Below the pieces are notes generated by a model. The model was not told the origin of the DNA. It was given only the letters and a program-made list of their open reading frames with translations, and did no database searches. A stretch of 64,000 bases of DNA from CAWJMN01 sp963844055 (GTDB lineage Bacteria; Planctomycetota; Planctomycetia; Pirellulales; Pirellulaceae), in contig CAWJMN010000001.1 of the NCBI GenBank assembly GCA_963844055.1, forward strand, positions 3,596,001-3,660,000, read 5' to 3'. The translations under genes and the position numbers were made by a program. Below, one piece after another: positions 8,601-15,734 of this stretch (the first letter of the stretch is position 1; the number at the start of each line of letters is the position of its first letter).

Positions 8601-8958
8601 GCCTTTCCGGTCGCACCTTGGTCCTCTCTGACTTCTTTTGAATCTTGTCGGTGATGGCAATGACTTCCATCTTGCGGCTGTCTTTGCCGATCAGATCCAG
8701 CTTGTTAATCATCGCATCAAAGCGATCATCGTGTGATCGAAGAGCCTGCAAAACGTCCCACACGACCTTGTAGACCTTGTTGTCGTTGAGCGGGCCTGGT
8801 GCGACCATGCCGGCCGGGATGACGACGGGCAGGATGACGTAGCCGAGCTGCTTCTTTCCATCGGGAGTTCGGCGAATCACCCGGCCAACGGACTGAACGA
8901 CGTCCACCTGGGAGTTGCGGCGGGGTAAGAAACAAACGGCATGCAGACGCAGGAACAT
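5677..8958 (-). CDS. Type ISP enzyme fragment 3: helicase motif VI, N6-adenine methyltransferase and specificity region
   Basis: This is the long uninterrupted C-terminal frame, of which about 1,090 residues are authentic from roughly 8946 onward. It opens with NSQVDVVQSVGRVIRR (helicase motif VI). A helical coupler follows. The methyltransferase has motif I DPFTGTGTF, encoded near 7.9 kb, and motif IV GNPPY, encoded near 7.57 kb. The final third should hold target recognition. No frame break is visible over these 3.28 kb, in contrast to the upstream kilobase. Confidence 0.75.
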   Translation of the reverse strand: MFLRLHAVCFLPRRNSQVDVVQSVGRVIRRTPDGKKQLGYVILPVVIPAGMVAPGPLNDNKVYKVVWDVLQALRSHDDRFDAMINKLDLIGKDSRKMEVIAITDKIQKKSERTKVRPERPRARDSNTIVLVEAPVKETQLLHLTFDVGEIERGLYAKIVKKCGNRDHWKVWASDIAKIANTHITRITQIVSNPKNVNEIAAFNGFAGELRDDLNDSISDSEVIEMLAQHLITKPVFDALFKDYSFASHNPVSLAMQQVLDVLQEHRLDKETDTLDKFYASVAMRAEGIDKAEGKQKIVVELYDKFFRTAFPKMTERLGIVYTPVEVVDFIIHSINDLLQSEFGQTLGSKGVHIIDPFTGTGTFITRLLQSGMIKLDELPHKYKHEIHANEIVLLAYYIAAINIEAVYHNLVGKKYEPFEGICLTDTFQMYEKEDLISERMERNSARRKRQKKLDIRVIIGNPPYSALQDSENDNNKNVAYSYLDQRIRDTYAANSTAVLKNALYDSYVRAIRWASDRIGESGVIGFVTNAGFLEANTGDGLRKCLAEEFSSIYVFHLRGNARTSGEQRRKEKDNVFGQGTRTPIAITLLVKNPNAKCQGRILWHSIGDYLSQTEKLEVISQFQSTTGITKAEAWKQIIPDVHNDWTKQRDSSFEKFILTGSKGSLTDLCIFDLYSSGVKTNRDAWCYNSSRETVHRKMSQMVTFYRKEVERYLAARSDSTQVMPEDVADFINSDPTKISWTRELKQDLERGNKRPFRETAIVAAYYRPFQKQWFYFDRHLNNCVYQMPKVFGNGDLSNLVISTTGRGSSKEFCALIADRVLDLEMISKGQCFPLYLYEQATDDDEDELEGGLFAKPKTGTNKSDAAPTYTRRDAITDTGLAHFQSSYPAKGEGSSITKEDLFYYIYGLLHSPDYRSRYADNLGKELPRIPAVKSFADFKAFSKAGRDLAHWHLNYETVAIYPGTTLDIGKANPGSLKDSDYRVTKMKFAKTKDSLGKSVSDKSTVIYNERITIRNIPLEAYDYVVNGKPALEWVMERQAVTTDKDSGIVNDANLWATETMGNAKYPLELFQRVITVSLETMKIVNSLPARQLE

Positions 8959-9204
8959 CTACGCCTTCCGATAGACAGCGAACGTTGCTCAGAATGCGGC
9001 AAGTATTGTCTGGAATTGGGGCCTTAGCCAATTGAGCTTGGCCTCTTTCTCGGCCGCATTCATTCCGCCATCCACATGGTCCGCCTCGCACTGCAAAGGC
9101 AGATCGGAATCTTCCTTCTCCTGATACGCCTCGACTAGCCTGAAACATCTCCTGCATCTTCTTGGAACTGACTTTATGGGTCCCCTTCCCTTTCTGCCGT
9201 TCGA

Positions 9205-9762
9205 TCACCTGGCAGAATGCAACTTCGCGTGCATCGGGTTTGGGTCGAAGGTCAGATCCTGCGAGAGACCTTGCTTGCTGAGTGCCTTCCAGCAGCCAAT
9301 GATGCGAGCAGCATCATCGACCTTGAGCTGATTGTTTTCGTCCTTCAATAGATCCTGAAGACGAGCACTAACGTGGGCCTCGTCCACGGTCAGAACAATG
9401 ACCTTGTAATCCGTGAGTAGCTTTAGATCTACCGCTTCGGAAAATGTGATGACGTGAAACTGCCTTCCGTACAGTTTCTCGCAATCCATCGAATAGAGTG
9501 CAGCGTTTTCATTTTCCGCTATTGCTTTGGCTCGTTCCCCATAAATTCGCGGCGTCGCCGTCATGTAAAGACGCTTAGCGGCTTGGATGAAGGCATTTTC
9601 GTGTACTTTAACGAAGGTGCTTTCGTCTTCGCCTTCGAACGTAGCACCGGTCGTGCGGTGGGCTTCGTCGCAGATGACCAGCTTTATCTCAGGAAGCCCA
9701 AACTTCTTTTGAGCCTGGCTGATCACATCCAGCGAGTGGTAAGTAGAGAAGATGACGCTCAT
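9205..9762 (-). CDS. Type ISP enzyme fragment 2: DEAH helicase core
   Basis: This is the middle open frame of the type ISP gene. It contains IFSTYHSL (motif Ia/Ib region), VICDEAHR (Walker B, DEAH) and RLYMTATPR (motif III). The correct frame actually enters from about 9831 and leaves near 9229, where one base appears to be missing. The sequence then continues in another frame as VAFCQVIERQKGKGTHK. Confidence 0.65.
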   Translation of the reverse strand: MSVIFSTYHSLDVISQAQKKFGLPEIKLVICDEAHRTTGATFEGEDESTFVKVHENAFIQAAKRLYMTATPRIYGERAKAIAENENAALYSMDCEKLYGRQFHVITFSEAVDLKLLTDYKVIVLTVDEAHVSARLQDLLKDENNQLKVDDAARIIGCWKALSKQGLSQDLTFDPNPMHAKLHSAR

Positions 9763-9882
9763 GTGCTGATCGTCGTGGCGTTTCTTTACTTCCTCAGCAA
9801 GTCGCTTGGCATCAGTAGTGGCTGGGTACTGGCAGCTCGTGGGCGAAGGTTTCGAACAACGTCTTCGTCCTTCGATCGCTTC

Positions 9883-10659
9883 TTACCAACCTCCGCATCG
9901 GAACAGACGGCAAAACTGTGCAGCGGCGTGTGCGATCTCTTGCGTCCACTCCGTAAGCGTCTGAGATAAGAGGTTGAGGCTAGGCACAAGGAACAGAACA
10001 AGCTGGTTCTTCCCGGCGACTTCCTCAGCGATCTTCAGACTTGTGAAAGTCTTGCCAGTGCCGCATGCCATGATCAGCTTGCCGCGATCGGCATCTTTGA
10101 ACCCGGCAACGACTTTCGCTTTCGCAGTGACTTGGTGCGGCCGCAACTCTTTCTTTGGCTTTAGCGACGGGGCTTTGCTGGGTTGATATTTAGCCCAGTC
10201 AATCTTGCTGTTCTCCAGCCCTTGAAGATCGATCTTATAAACGGGCGGCTGCTGACCGATTAAGGCGTTCTCGGCGTTCTCACTCCAATTGTTCGTTGTC
10301 GTGACGATGATACGCTGCTTGAACGGCTTCTGGCCGGATGCCGTGAAGAAGCTGTCGATGTCTCCCTTCTTAACGCTGTAATCAGGCGCGTAGCATTTGC
10401 ACTGAATAGCATGATATTCCTCAGTGCCTCGGGTGCGGGCAACTAGATCAATGCCGGTATCCTTGGCGGACAGACCAAACTTCTCGGTGCCAATCTCCTT
10501 AGCCCAGTCAGCGTAGAGCCAGACATCCGAGTAGAGGTCGGCATAGCTGGCCTCGTGACGAAGATAGGTGCGGATCAGCTCTTCGAAGTAGGTGCCCTTT
10601 TCACGTTCTGTTTGGGACGTGGAACGGTATTTTGCCAGGATGGTTTCAAGAGGTGTCAT
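9883..10659 (-). CDS. Type ISP enzyme fragment 1: Mrr-like nuclease and start of helicase
   Basis: This is the intact N-terminal frame of the type ISP gene. Residues 1-140 form the Mrr-like nuclease, with the metal site expected at D71, Q86 and K88 in YHAIQCKCY. Residues 170-242 begin the helicase (LRPHQ Q-motif-like segment, Walker A near 198-204, VPSLNLL). Beyond about 9933 the frame is lost and the last dozen residues before the stop at 9883 are out of frame. Confidence 0.7.
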   Translation of the reverse strand: MTPLETILAKYRSTSQTEREKGTYFEELIRTYLRHEASYADLYSDVWLYADWAKEIGTEKFGLSAKDTGIDLVARTRGTEEYHAIQCKCYAPDYSVKKGDIDSFFTASGQKPFKQRIIVTTTNNWSENAENALIGQQPPVYKIDLQGLENSKIDWAKYQPSKAPSLKPKKELRPHQVTAKAKVVAGFKDADRGKLIMACGTGKTFTSLKIAEEVAGKNQLVLFLVPSLNLLSQTLTEWTQEIAHAAAQFCRLFRCGGW

Positions 10660-10922
10660 TTGGATTTCCGGCGAGACTTGTTTGTATTTTGTGTGTGACC
10701 GACTGAGGCATTGTCTTCCAAGACATAATGCCAACCGTTTTCACCCCTCACAGACCGAATCAGATGCCCGCGTTCGCGAAGTGCGTCAACGTTGCGGGAG
10801 ACGGTAGGGATAGAAACTCCAAGCTCTCGGGCCAGTGCGGGAGTCGAATACGACCCGGTCCGGATTAGACGCAACGCCGCATCCAATCGTGTTTCAATTT
10901 CGAGCGATCGCTGATAATGCAT
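10656..10922 (-). CDS. Winged-helix transcriptional regulator coupled to restriction gene
   Basis: This 88-residue protein has a helix-turn-helix (STPALARELGVSIPTVSRNV) and a wing (GHLIRSVRGENGWHYVL), followed by a short basic tail. The ATG at 10922 follows a strong GGAGG ribosome-binding site. Its TGA overlaps the ATG of the type ISP gene, so both come from one transcript. A perfect inverted repeat, GTCTATC-7-GATAGAC, lies 26 bases upstream of the start and is a natural operator. By analogy with C proteins of restriction-modification systems it may control timing of expression. It belongs to a winged-helix rather than a classic C-protein fold. Confidence 0.7.
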   Translation of the reverse strand: MHYQRSLEIETRLDAALRLIRTGSYSTPALARELGVSIPTVSRNVDALRERGHLIRSVRGENGWHYVLEDNASVGHTQNTNKSRRKSK

Positions 10923-10947
10923 TCACTTCCTCCGTGGAAGCGTACTG

Positions 10948-10968
10948 GTCTATCTGTTGGTGATAGAC
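10948..10968. promoter_or_regulatory. Probable operator of the winged-helix / type ISP operon
   Basis: GTCTATC (10948-10954) and GATAGAC (10962-10968) form a perfect dyad with a 7-base spacer. Its position just upstream of the winged-helix start is where an autoregulatory operator would be expected. It is not followed by a T-run. Confidence 0.5.
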
Positions 10969-11016
10969 TTGTCAAGCATCCGCTCGCCCCTGGCCCTTTT
11001 CTGAGCGGGATATTAG

Positions 11017-11037
11017 GCGTCCTATCCCATAGGACGC
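11017..11037. terminator. Palindrome at the end of the 11022 gene, terminator-like
   Basis: GCGTCCTAT, three bases and ATAGGACGC form a perfect 9-base dyad over the stop codon of the 11022-11669 gene. No T-tract follows on either strand, so intrinsic termination would be weak. It may instead be a protein-binding site for the downstream promoter. Confidence 0.35.
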
Positions 11038-11669
11038 AACATCGGAAAGTTCTCGGGTGCTGCTCGCGGTGGCCCTGGCTTAGCTGGCCTCTCGGGAGTG
11101 TCTGGCGGTGAAGCGGCAGCCGTACTTTTGAACGGAAATACCTTACTCCATTTGCCAGCTTTGACGTCATCTATCTCGCGGGTCCTCTCTGACAGCTCGC
11201 CTTTCCACCATGCCTCGTCCGAGATCATCGGATCTGGCGAAATGAGCTTGGCGGCAAAACCTTCGTCGATCAGCGTGAACGGACGCGACGGCTGGCTGGA
11301 CGGCTGACCAGCAAAGAACGGCAGTTTTGAGACGTCGGTCTTCTGATGTGCAGAAATTTTTATTTCTTCTGACGTTTCCAAATCCATTTCGGCCCAAGAA
11401 ATTTTTTCTTGCAGGCCGTCGCGTTCCGTGATCAGGAAAAGCTTGCGACGAGCTTGGCGTCGAGAAACGTACGGCTCGCATTCGATGCAGTGCCATCGTT
11501 TGTACGCATCAAGCCACTGGATCGTGTTCGAGCAGACGCGGCATGGCTCTGGCGGGGGTAATGCGAGCGGTGCGGGCGGGTTGGCCGGCGGGGAAAGTGT
11601 GGCTGGCGGGGAAGGTGCGTTCGCAGCTGCTCGGCCCATCAATTCGTAAAGCGTTGGTGGTCGCGTCAT
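11022..11669 (-). CDS. Hypothetical zinc-ribbon protein with Pro-rich tails
   Basis: This 215-residue protein has an Ala/Pro-rich N-terminus, a CRVC … CIEC pair of CxxC motifs near residues 43-65 (likely a structural zinc ribbon), a charged helical middle and a Pro-rich C-terminus. I recognise no family. A GAGG ribosome-binding site precedes the ATG at 11669. It is the first gene leftward of the repeat-rich gene-free block, and might be a replication or mobilisation accessory protein reading those repeats. That is inference from position only. Confidence 0.5.
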   Translation of the reverse strand: MTRPPTLYELMGRAAANAPSPPATLSPPANPPAPLALPPPEPCRVCSNTIQWLDAYKRWHCIECEPYVSRRQARRKLFLITERDGLQEKISWAEMDLETSEEIKISAHQKTDVSKLPFFAGQPSSQPSRPFTLIDEGFAAKLISPDPMISDEAWWKGELSERTREIDDVKAGKWSKVFPFKSTAAASPPDTPERPAKPGPPRAAPENFPMLRPMG

Positions 11670-11864
11670 TGGTCGCCTCGCGTAAGAAATAAAATTTTCG
11701 CGGCGGCGTTATAGCGCGTCGAAATAACTTTTGGCAACCATTTTTCTTCAGTGCGAAGCCTGCCGGGAAAAATTGGCTCGCAAAAAATTTCTGAACGACT
11801 GATTTTCGAAGCGAGAAAAATATATCGATGCAGTTTTTCGCGTCGTCGATGGTGAGAAGCAGGT

Positions 11865-12299
11865 GGGACGTGTCCCATCGTGCATGGTGTCCCTAGTGGG
11901 TGTCCCATGCTAAGTCATTGACTTCAAACGACTTGCGGTGCGATGGGACAGATGGGACGGCAAAATGGAAGAGAGAGACATACATAGAGTGAGAGTTAGC
12001 CAGCCGCGACCCCGCAGTCGCAACCCCCAACCCCCTTTTCTTGGGCGGCAGGTGGGCCCGGGTCCATGCCCAGAACGGCTAAGCCGCAGATACGTACGAG
12101 TGGATCTCGCGTAGCAGTAAACCCCTGTCCCATCTGTCCCACTGTCCCATACGCGTCGTAAGTCCAATAGTCGCGTAGAGAGAGATAGAGTGAGAGAGAG
12201 ATACTTAACTAACTACTACTACTATACTTATATCTATTAGATAGCTTCCTTTTCTTGGTTTATCGATTCATGGGACAGCTGATGGGACAGCATGGGACA
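11865..12299. repeat. Iteron-like ATGGGACA / TGTCCCAT repeats
   Basis: About eleven copies of an 8-base word, ATGGGACA or its complement TGTCCCAT (some lacking one end base), occur in three groups. One group is near 11865-11958, another at 12126-12150 (three copies 8-9 bases apart), and a third at 12270-12299 (three copies 10-12 bases apart). The first group includes the dyad GGGACGTGTCCC at 11865-11876. They lie inside 11670-12725, the longest gene-free stretch of the element. Clustered short repeats next to AT-rich DNA are typical of iteron-type replication origins or multi-site operators. No replication initiator is recognisable within the window. Confidence 0.6.
12168..12245. repeat. GA-rich and AT-rich low-complexity tract
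   Basis: A run of GAGAGAGATAGAG-type repeats (about 12174-12203) is followed by about 40 bases rich in TAACTAACTACTACTAC and TATA words. A shorter similar GA tract sits at 11968-11995. Together with the flanking 8-base repeats it looks like an easily melted region. The remainder of 11670-12725 has AAATTTTTTCGCG-type patches and no supportable gene. Confidence 0.45.
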
Positions 12300-12725
12300 C
12301 GCCACTATCCCAGGACACTGCTATCTGTTTTTTATTTCTTTCGCGGCTCGCAATCGCTTTGAATTTATTTTTTTCGCGGCTCGTCGAACGCCATCGCGTG
12401 AAATTTTATTTTTCTCGCGTCTGGTTTTTCGTGCGAAACAGAAAATAAAAAAAACGCTCAGCGGGCGACCGTTCTCGGAGAAACCTGCGGCTGGTAACGA
12501 ACGGCTCGCACTCGGCCCAAGCGTTCTGGAATCGCCTCAGGCTGCGTCGATCATCGCCAGGCGAGTGTTGAAACGATGGATCGTCGCAGAAGCGGTCTGG
12601 CGGGCAACGGTGAGTTCTCACGGACCACTGACGATCAAGGCTGGCCGCTCAAGGATTCCAGGTGGCGGCGGTTCCCGCCGGACCACGAGGGGGCGCGGGG
12701 GACGGTCCCTGCACCCCAAGATCTC

Positions 12726-13193
12726 CTAGATTCTCTGGCGCCACAGAACCGGCATCATTTTTTGCCTAGTCATTACCTGGTAGTAATGGCTCGCGGGCTC
12801 AATCAGTGGGTACACGATGGGAACGCCAGTCTCGTTTTTCACGAGGACGCCTTCGACTCCTTCAGTCACTTTGAACCAAACACCACGATCCCAGACAAAG
12901 TTGGCAGGTACGTGAACCTTCTCTGGCTCTAAACCGTTCCATAAGCCGTTATTGATGATTGTTTGTTCAATCGCTTTGGTTTTAGGCAGCTTCGATGCGT
13001 TTCCGGGACATCCCCAGGAAACGATTCGCAACTGGCTCCCAACCCACACAGGCAAAACCGGGCATTGGTCACGGAACAGAAAAGCAAACTCGCGATCGGC
13101 TGAATCGCCTCGCTGAATCATTCTGCGTTCGAGTGAGTTTCGTTCGATCAATTCGCTCGGTAGTAGTCGCCAACAAACAGCGATCCCATCCAT
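12726..13193 (-). CDS. Small protein downstream of Y-family polymerase
   Basis: This 155-residue protein starts at ATG 13193, 7-10 bases after GGGGAGG. Other in-frame ATGs at 13202 and 13211 sit on top of that site. The middle reads PVLPVWVGSQLRIVSWG, and the second half VPANFVWDRGVWFKV and then VVYP/VMTR segments. This layout faintly recalls the SRAP (SOS-associated peptidase) fold, but the catalytic Cys2 is absent, so I do not assign that function. It follows the polymerase stop immediately on the same strand, suggesting a shared role in damage tolerance or element replication. Confidence 0.5.
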   Translation of the reverse strand: MDGIAVCWRLLPSELIERNSLERRMIQRGDSADREFAFLFRDQCPVLPVWVGSQLRIVSWGCPGNASKLPKTKAIEQTIINNGLWNGLEPEKVHVPANFVWDRGVWFKVTEGVEGVLVKNETGVPIVYPLIEPASHYYQVMTRQKMMPVLWRQRI

Positions 13194-13211
13194 GGTCGCC
13201 ATCCTCCCCAT

Positions 13212-14444
13212 TTAGAAACAGATTTTCCCTCGAACATCACAGATATCGAAGTCACTTGCATCGTCTCGATAGATCTCGGGAAGCGTCGTTGTTTCTGCCC
13301 CCCGGATCGCAAACCGTCGTAGCTTGTCGTTGATCGATGCTTTCACTTGACTCACAGTTGCATTCTTCTCTGGCTCCTGGTTAGGAAATAGCGTTAGCTG
13401 CACACAATCGCGGCTACTCAGATCTTCGGCGATGATCTGCATGCGACAAATCGGACGGCAAAGTGAGCAAGCCTCTGCAAGCATTTCTCGGCAAGCAGCC
13501 GACAGTTCCGTAAACGATGCTGTCGGCTGAATGAACTTCGCTTTGCCAGACCAGCCGCCACCGTCCCGAAAATCCACCATGTACGCCAGCTTGCCGGCAA
13601 GTACCTTGTGGAAGTCAAGCTCTTCGATCAGTCGCTCTAAATTCCGGACCGTCCATCCCATGAGCCGGGGGAGCGAGATCGTCGATTCGCCAAGGCTTCC
13701 ACCGCGACCGATGCACTTGTGTTTTGGTCGAACCGTGCGGATCTTCTGCAAATATTCGCCATGCAGTTCCCACCAGATCGCTTCGCCCTGAATCGTGAGC
13801 ATGTTTCTTATCATCACACGATCGGCCGAGGCGTAGTCCCAGCAAGTCTGTATGCCATAGGCCGAAAGCTTAGCAAACCTGCGGCCGCCAATCCCCGTAA
13901 GCTCGTTGGCCGGATGCACGCGAAGGAACTGCTGAACTTCCGCTGGATCCGTGAGCACGCGACAACCAAACGGCTTGGCGGTATCGCTGACCAGTTTTGC
14001 CAGAGTCTTACTAGTTGCTATGCCCATGCTAACGGGAATGTTGATCTCTTGAAGGATTCGATTTTGAAGAGCGACAGCCGCCTGAGGAAGAGGTAGCGAA
14101 AAGACACCGCACAGCTCATCCGCATCAAAAAACATTTCGTCGATGGAGTAATACTCGACTGACGGGCTGACCGACTTCAGCAGTTCGAGCAGCATGCCAC
14201 TGATGACTTCGTACCAATGAAAATCTCGCTTTAGGTAGACTCCCAGCGGACACAGCCTCACCGCATCCCAGATTGGCATCCCGGTTTTTACGCCGCAAGC
14301 CTTTGCCTCGTAACTTTTGGCGATGACGCACGCCCCTTGGTTGCCGAGTACGGACGCTGGTACGCGCCGGAGCGAGACGTCTCGAATACGCTCACAGGAG
14401 ACGTAAAAGCAGTCCGAATCGAGATGGCAGACAAGTTTGGTCAT
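13212..14444 (-). CDS. Y-family DNA polymerase (UmuC/DinB-like)
   Basis: This 410-residue protein has the Y-family catalytic pattern. HLDSDCFYVSCE at the N-terminus supplies the first metal-binding Asp, YYSIDEMFFD holds the SIDE motif with the paired acidic residues, and VSMGIATSKTLAKLVSD follows. A helix-hairpin-helix (LTGIGGRRFAKL) and the little-finger region come next. It would carry out translesion synthesis. The start is set at ATG 14444 because conserved sequence begins there; an in-frame start at 14495 adds an unsupported tail. Such polymerases are common on plasmids and phages, where umuDC-like genes are damage-induced. No recognisable LexA-type box was found upstream. Confidence 0.85.
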   Translation of the reverse strand: MTKLVCHLDSDCFYVSCERIRDVSLRRVPASVLGNQGACVIAKSYEAKACGVKTGMPIWDAVRLCPLGVYLKRDFHWYEVISGMLLELLKSVSPSVEYYSIDEMFFDADELCGVFSLPLPQAAVALQNRILQEINIPVSMGIATSKTLAKLVSDTAKPFGCRVLTDPAEVQQFLRVHPANELTGIGGRRFAKLSAYGIQTCWDYASADRVMIRNMLTIQGEAIWWELHGEYLQKIRTVRPKHKCIGRGGSLGESTISLPRLMGWTVRNLERLIEELDFHKVLAGKLAYMVDFRDGGGWSGKAKFIQPTASFTELSAACREMLAEACSLCRPICRMQIIAEDLSSRDCVQLTLFPNQEPEKNATVSQVKASINDKLRRFAIRGAETTTLPEIYRDDASDFDICDVRGKICF

Positions 14445-14583
14445 GCCACAAGAATAAGTATACATCCGTACACCGTCAACGGAGCGACCTGCCACAACCG
14501 CGACGGTCTCCCTCCGGCTGGCAAGTCACCTCAAACTATAACCCCCTGGCAACCTATTGCGTAATACTTATAACCCTACGCTG

Positions 14584-14612
14584 TTGATTTCCGGCGGCAA
14601 ATAGGCTATATT
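14584..14612 (+). promoter_or_regulatory. Sigma-70-like promoter of the toxin-antitoxin pair
   Basis: TTGATT (14584-14589) and TATATT (14607-14612) are separated by exactly 17 bases, and the toxin ATG lies 43 bases downstream at 14655. The match to the vegetative consensus is good, but planctomycete promoters are poorly described. Confidence 0.45.
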
Positions 14613-14654
14613 TTAGACTGCCGAGTGCTTTCCATAACCTTCTGCGAGGAACCG

Positions 14655-15092
14655 ATGACCCGCGACAAGCTGCCACTGCCATTGGTCGGCGATTACCATG
14701 TTCGCGTCTTGCCAGCGGCTTTTGCTGACGTTGCCAAGCTGATGCCACGGCGTTCGGACCGTGCCGCCCTGCGTCGCCATACGCTGGTTTTGCGGTACTT
14801 TCCCGAGAAAAGCCCAGTCAATCAGGCTGGCAGGCCTGAAAACCTTGATTGGTCCTGGATTAAGGCGTTAGCAGGCAGGCGGGTAGGCGAACTGAGAATT
14901 CGCGAGCATATCGCTACCTATGTCAATTTGCGGGTTATATTTTACGTGCCGACGGACAATAATAACCTCCCGGAAATCTGGGTGCTGGCCGTATTCGACA
15001 AAAAGCGGGACGACTTCACGAAGGGGCAAATCGCGACCTTCCACAGTCGCCGCGATACGGCAGACCTGGTTCGCCAGGTGCCGCGCGAGTAG
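14655..15092 (+). CDS. HigB/RelE-superfamily toxin
   Basis: This 145-residue protein has a C-terminal two-thirds that matches the RelE/HigB mRNA-interferase fold: WSWIKALAGRRVGELRI, then YVNLRVIFYV, then WVLAVFDKKRDDFTKGQI and a final RRD. These are the strand-helix-strand elements and basic residues of the phage-derived Gp49-like group. The ATG at 14655 follows a GAGGA site. It lies 67 bases upstream of an XRE-type HTH gene, the reversed toxin-first order typical of HigBA. It should cleave ribosome-bound mRNA when the antitoxin is lost, stabilising the element. Confidence 0.75.
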   Translation: MTRDKLPLPLVGDYHVRVLPAAFADVAKLMPRRSDRAALRRHTLVLRYFPEKSPVNQAGRPENLDWSWIKALAGRRVGELRIREHIATYVNLRVIFYVPTDNNNLPEIWVLAVFDKKRDDFTKGQIATFHSRRDTADLVRQVPRE

Positions 15093-15159
15093 TCCGGCTC
15101 GGCGGCGCTCAACCTTTCCCACCCTTTGCCTTTTTTGATTCCCTGTCGGGAGCAACATC

Positions 15160-15642
15160 ATGAAGTCCATCAACTATCGCGACCTTTTGACCGGAGTGGG
15201 CTACCTCCGTGCCTACCTGGCATGCAACTCCGTCATGAAGCAGGCCGTGGAATCGATGATCGCCGTGATCGACTCTCCTGAATCGGACGAGCAGGACAAG
15301 ATGCTGGCCTATCACACCATCGAAGGCATCTTGAAGATGGAAGAGCACGTCACGAAAGACACGTTCCTCCTGACAGATGACGATCCTGGTTTTGGTGATC
15401 AGGATTCGGCCCCATCCGAAGCTTCTCCAGCTCCGACGCCGCTCACGTTTGGCGACCGCATTCGAAAGTTGATGGAAGAGAAAGGCATAACGCAGATGGA
15501 GCTTGCGGAACGCATGGGGATCTCGCAGCCTGCGGTGAACAAGCTCATTAGCAAAACGGTTAAGCCCAAGCCTGAAACGCTTGAACGAGTTGCTCAGGCG
15601 TTGGGGGTTTTGGCTGATGTCCTTTCACCCGACATAGAGTAA
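15160..15642 (+). CDS. XRE-family HTH antitoxin, HigA-like with long N-terminal extension
   Basis: This 160-residue protein has a C-terminal HTH_3 domain (FGDRIRKLMEEKGITQMELA … GISQPAVNKLIS) like HigA antitoxins. It is preceded by an unusual N-terminal region of about 80 acidic helical residues and a Pro/Ser linker. HigA is normally about 100 residues, so the extension could be the toxin-neutralising part. It lies just downstream of the toxin gene. A second possibility is an independent regulator of the element. Confidence 0.7.
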   Translation: MKSINYRDLLTGVGYLRAYLACNSVMKQAVESMIAVIDSPESDEQDKMLAYHTIEGILKMEEHVTKDTFLLTDDDPGFGDQDSAPSEASPAPTPLTFGDRIRKLMEEKGITQMELAERMGISQPAVNKLISKTVKPKPETLERVAQALGVLADVLSPDIE

Positions 15643-15734
15643 AACTGAACGATTGCTTTTCGAAGCAAATCGCGATTCACCCTTCTAGCGGCTAGAACCG
15701 GGTCGATGTTTCAGTACCCTCATCAAGTAAGCGG

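Larger units (their letters stand above)
5677..10659 (-). pseudogene. Type ISP restriction-modification enzyme (nuclease-helicase-methyltransferase), frame broken by seven indels
   Basis: Repaired, this gene would encode about 1,660 residues with the architecture of single-polypeptide type ISP enzymes such as LlaGI. An Mrr-like nuclease comes first (D71 and QCK 86-88), followed by an SF2 helicase (Walker A ACGTGKT near 198-204, DEAH, TAT, GVDVPA, QSVGRVIRR). An N6-adenine methyltransferase (DPFTGTGTF, NPPY) and a target-recognition region complete it. Frame breaks lie near 9933, 9854, 9832, 9229, 9136, 9020 and 8947, all inside the motor. Between breaks the protein is well conserved, and the net length change is compatible with restoring the frame. 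Sequencing error is therefore the simplest reading, though real decay would disable restriction. The ATG at 10659 overlaps the stop of the winged-helix gene (ATGA). Confidence 0.75.

Noticed and set aside
11970..12203. GA-repeat tracts as CRISPR-like repeats
   Set aside because: Tracts are short, irregular and lack spacers; no cas genes nearby.
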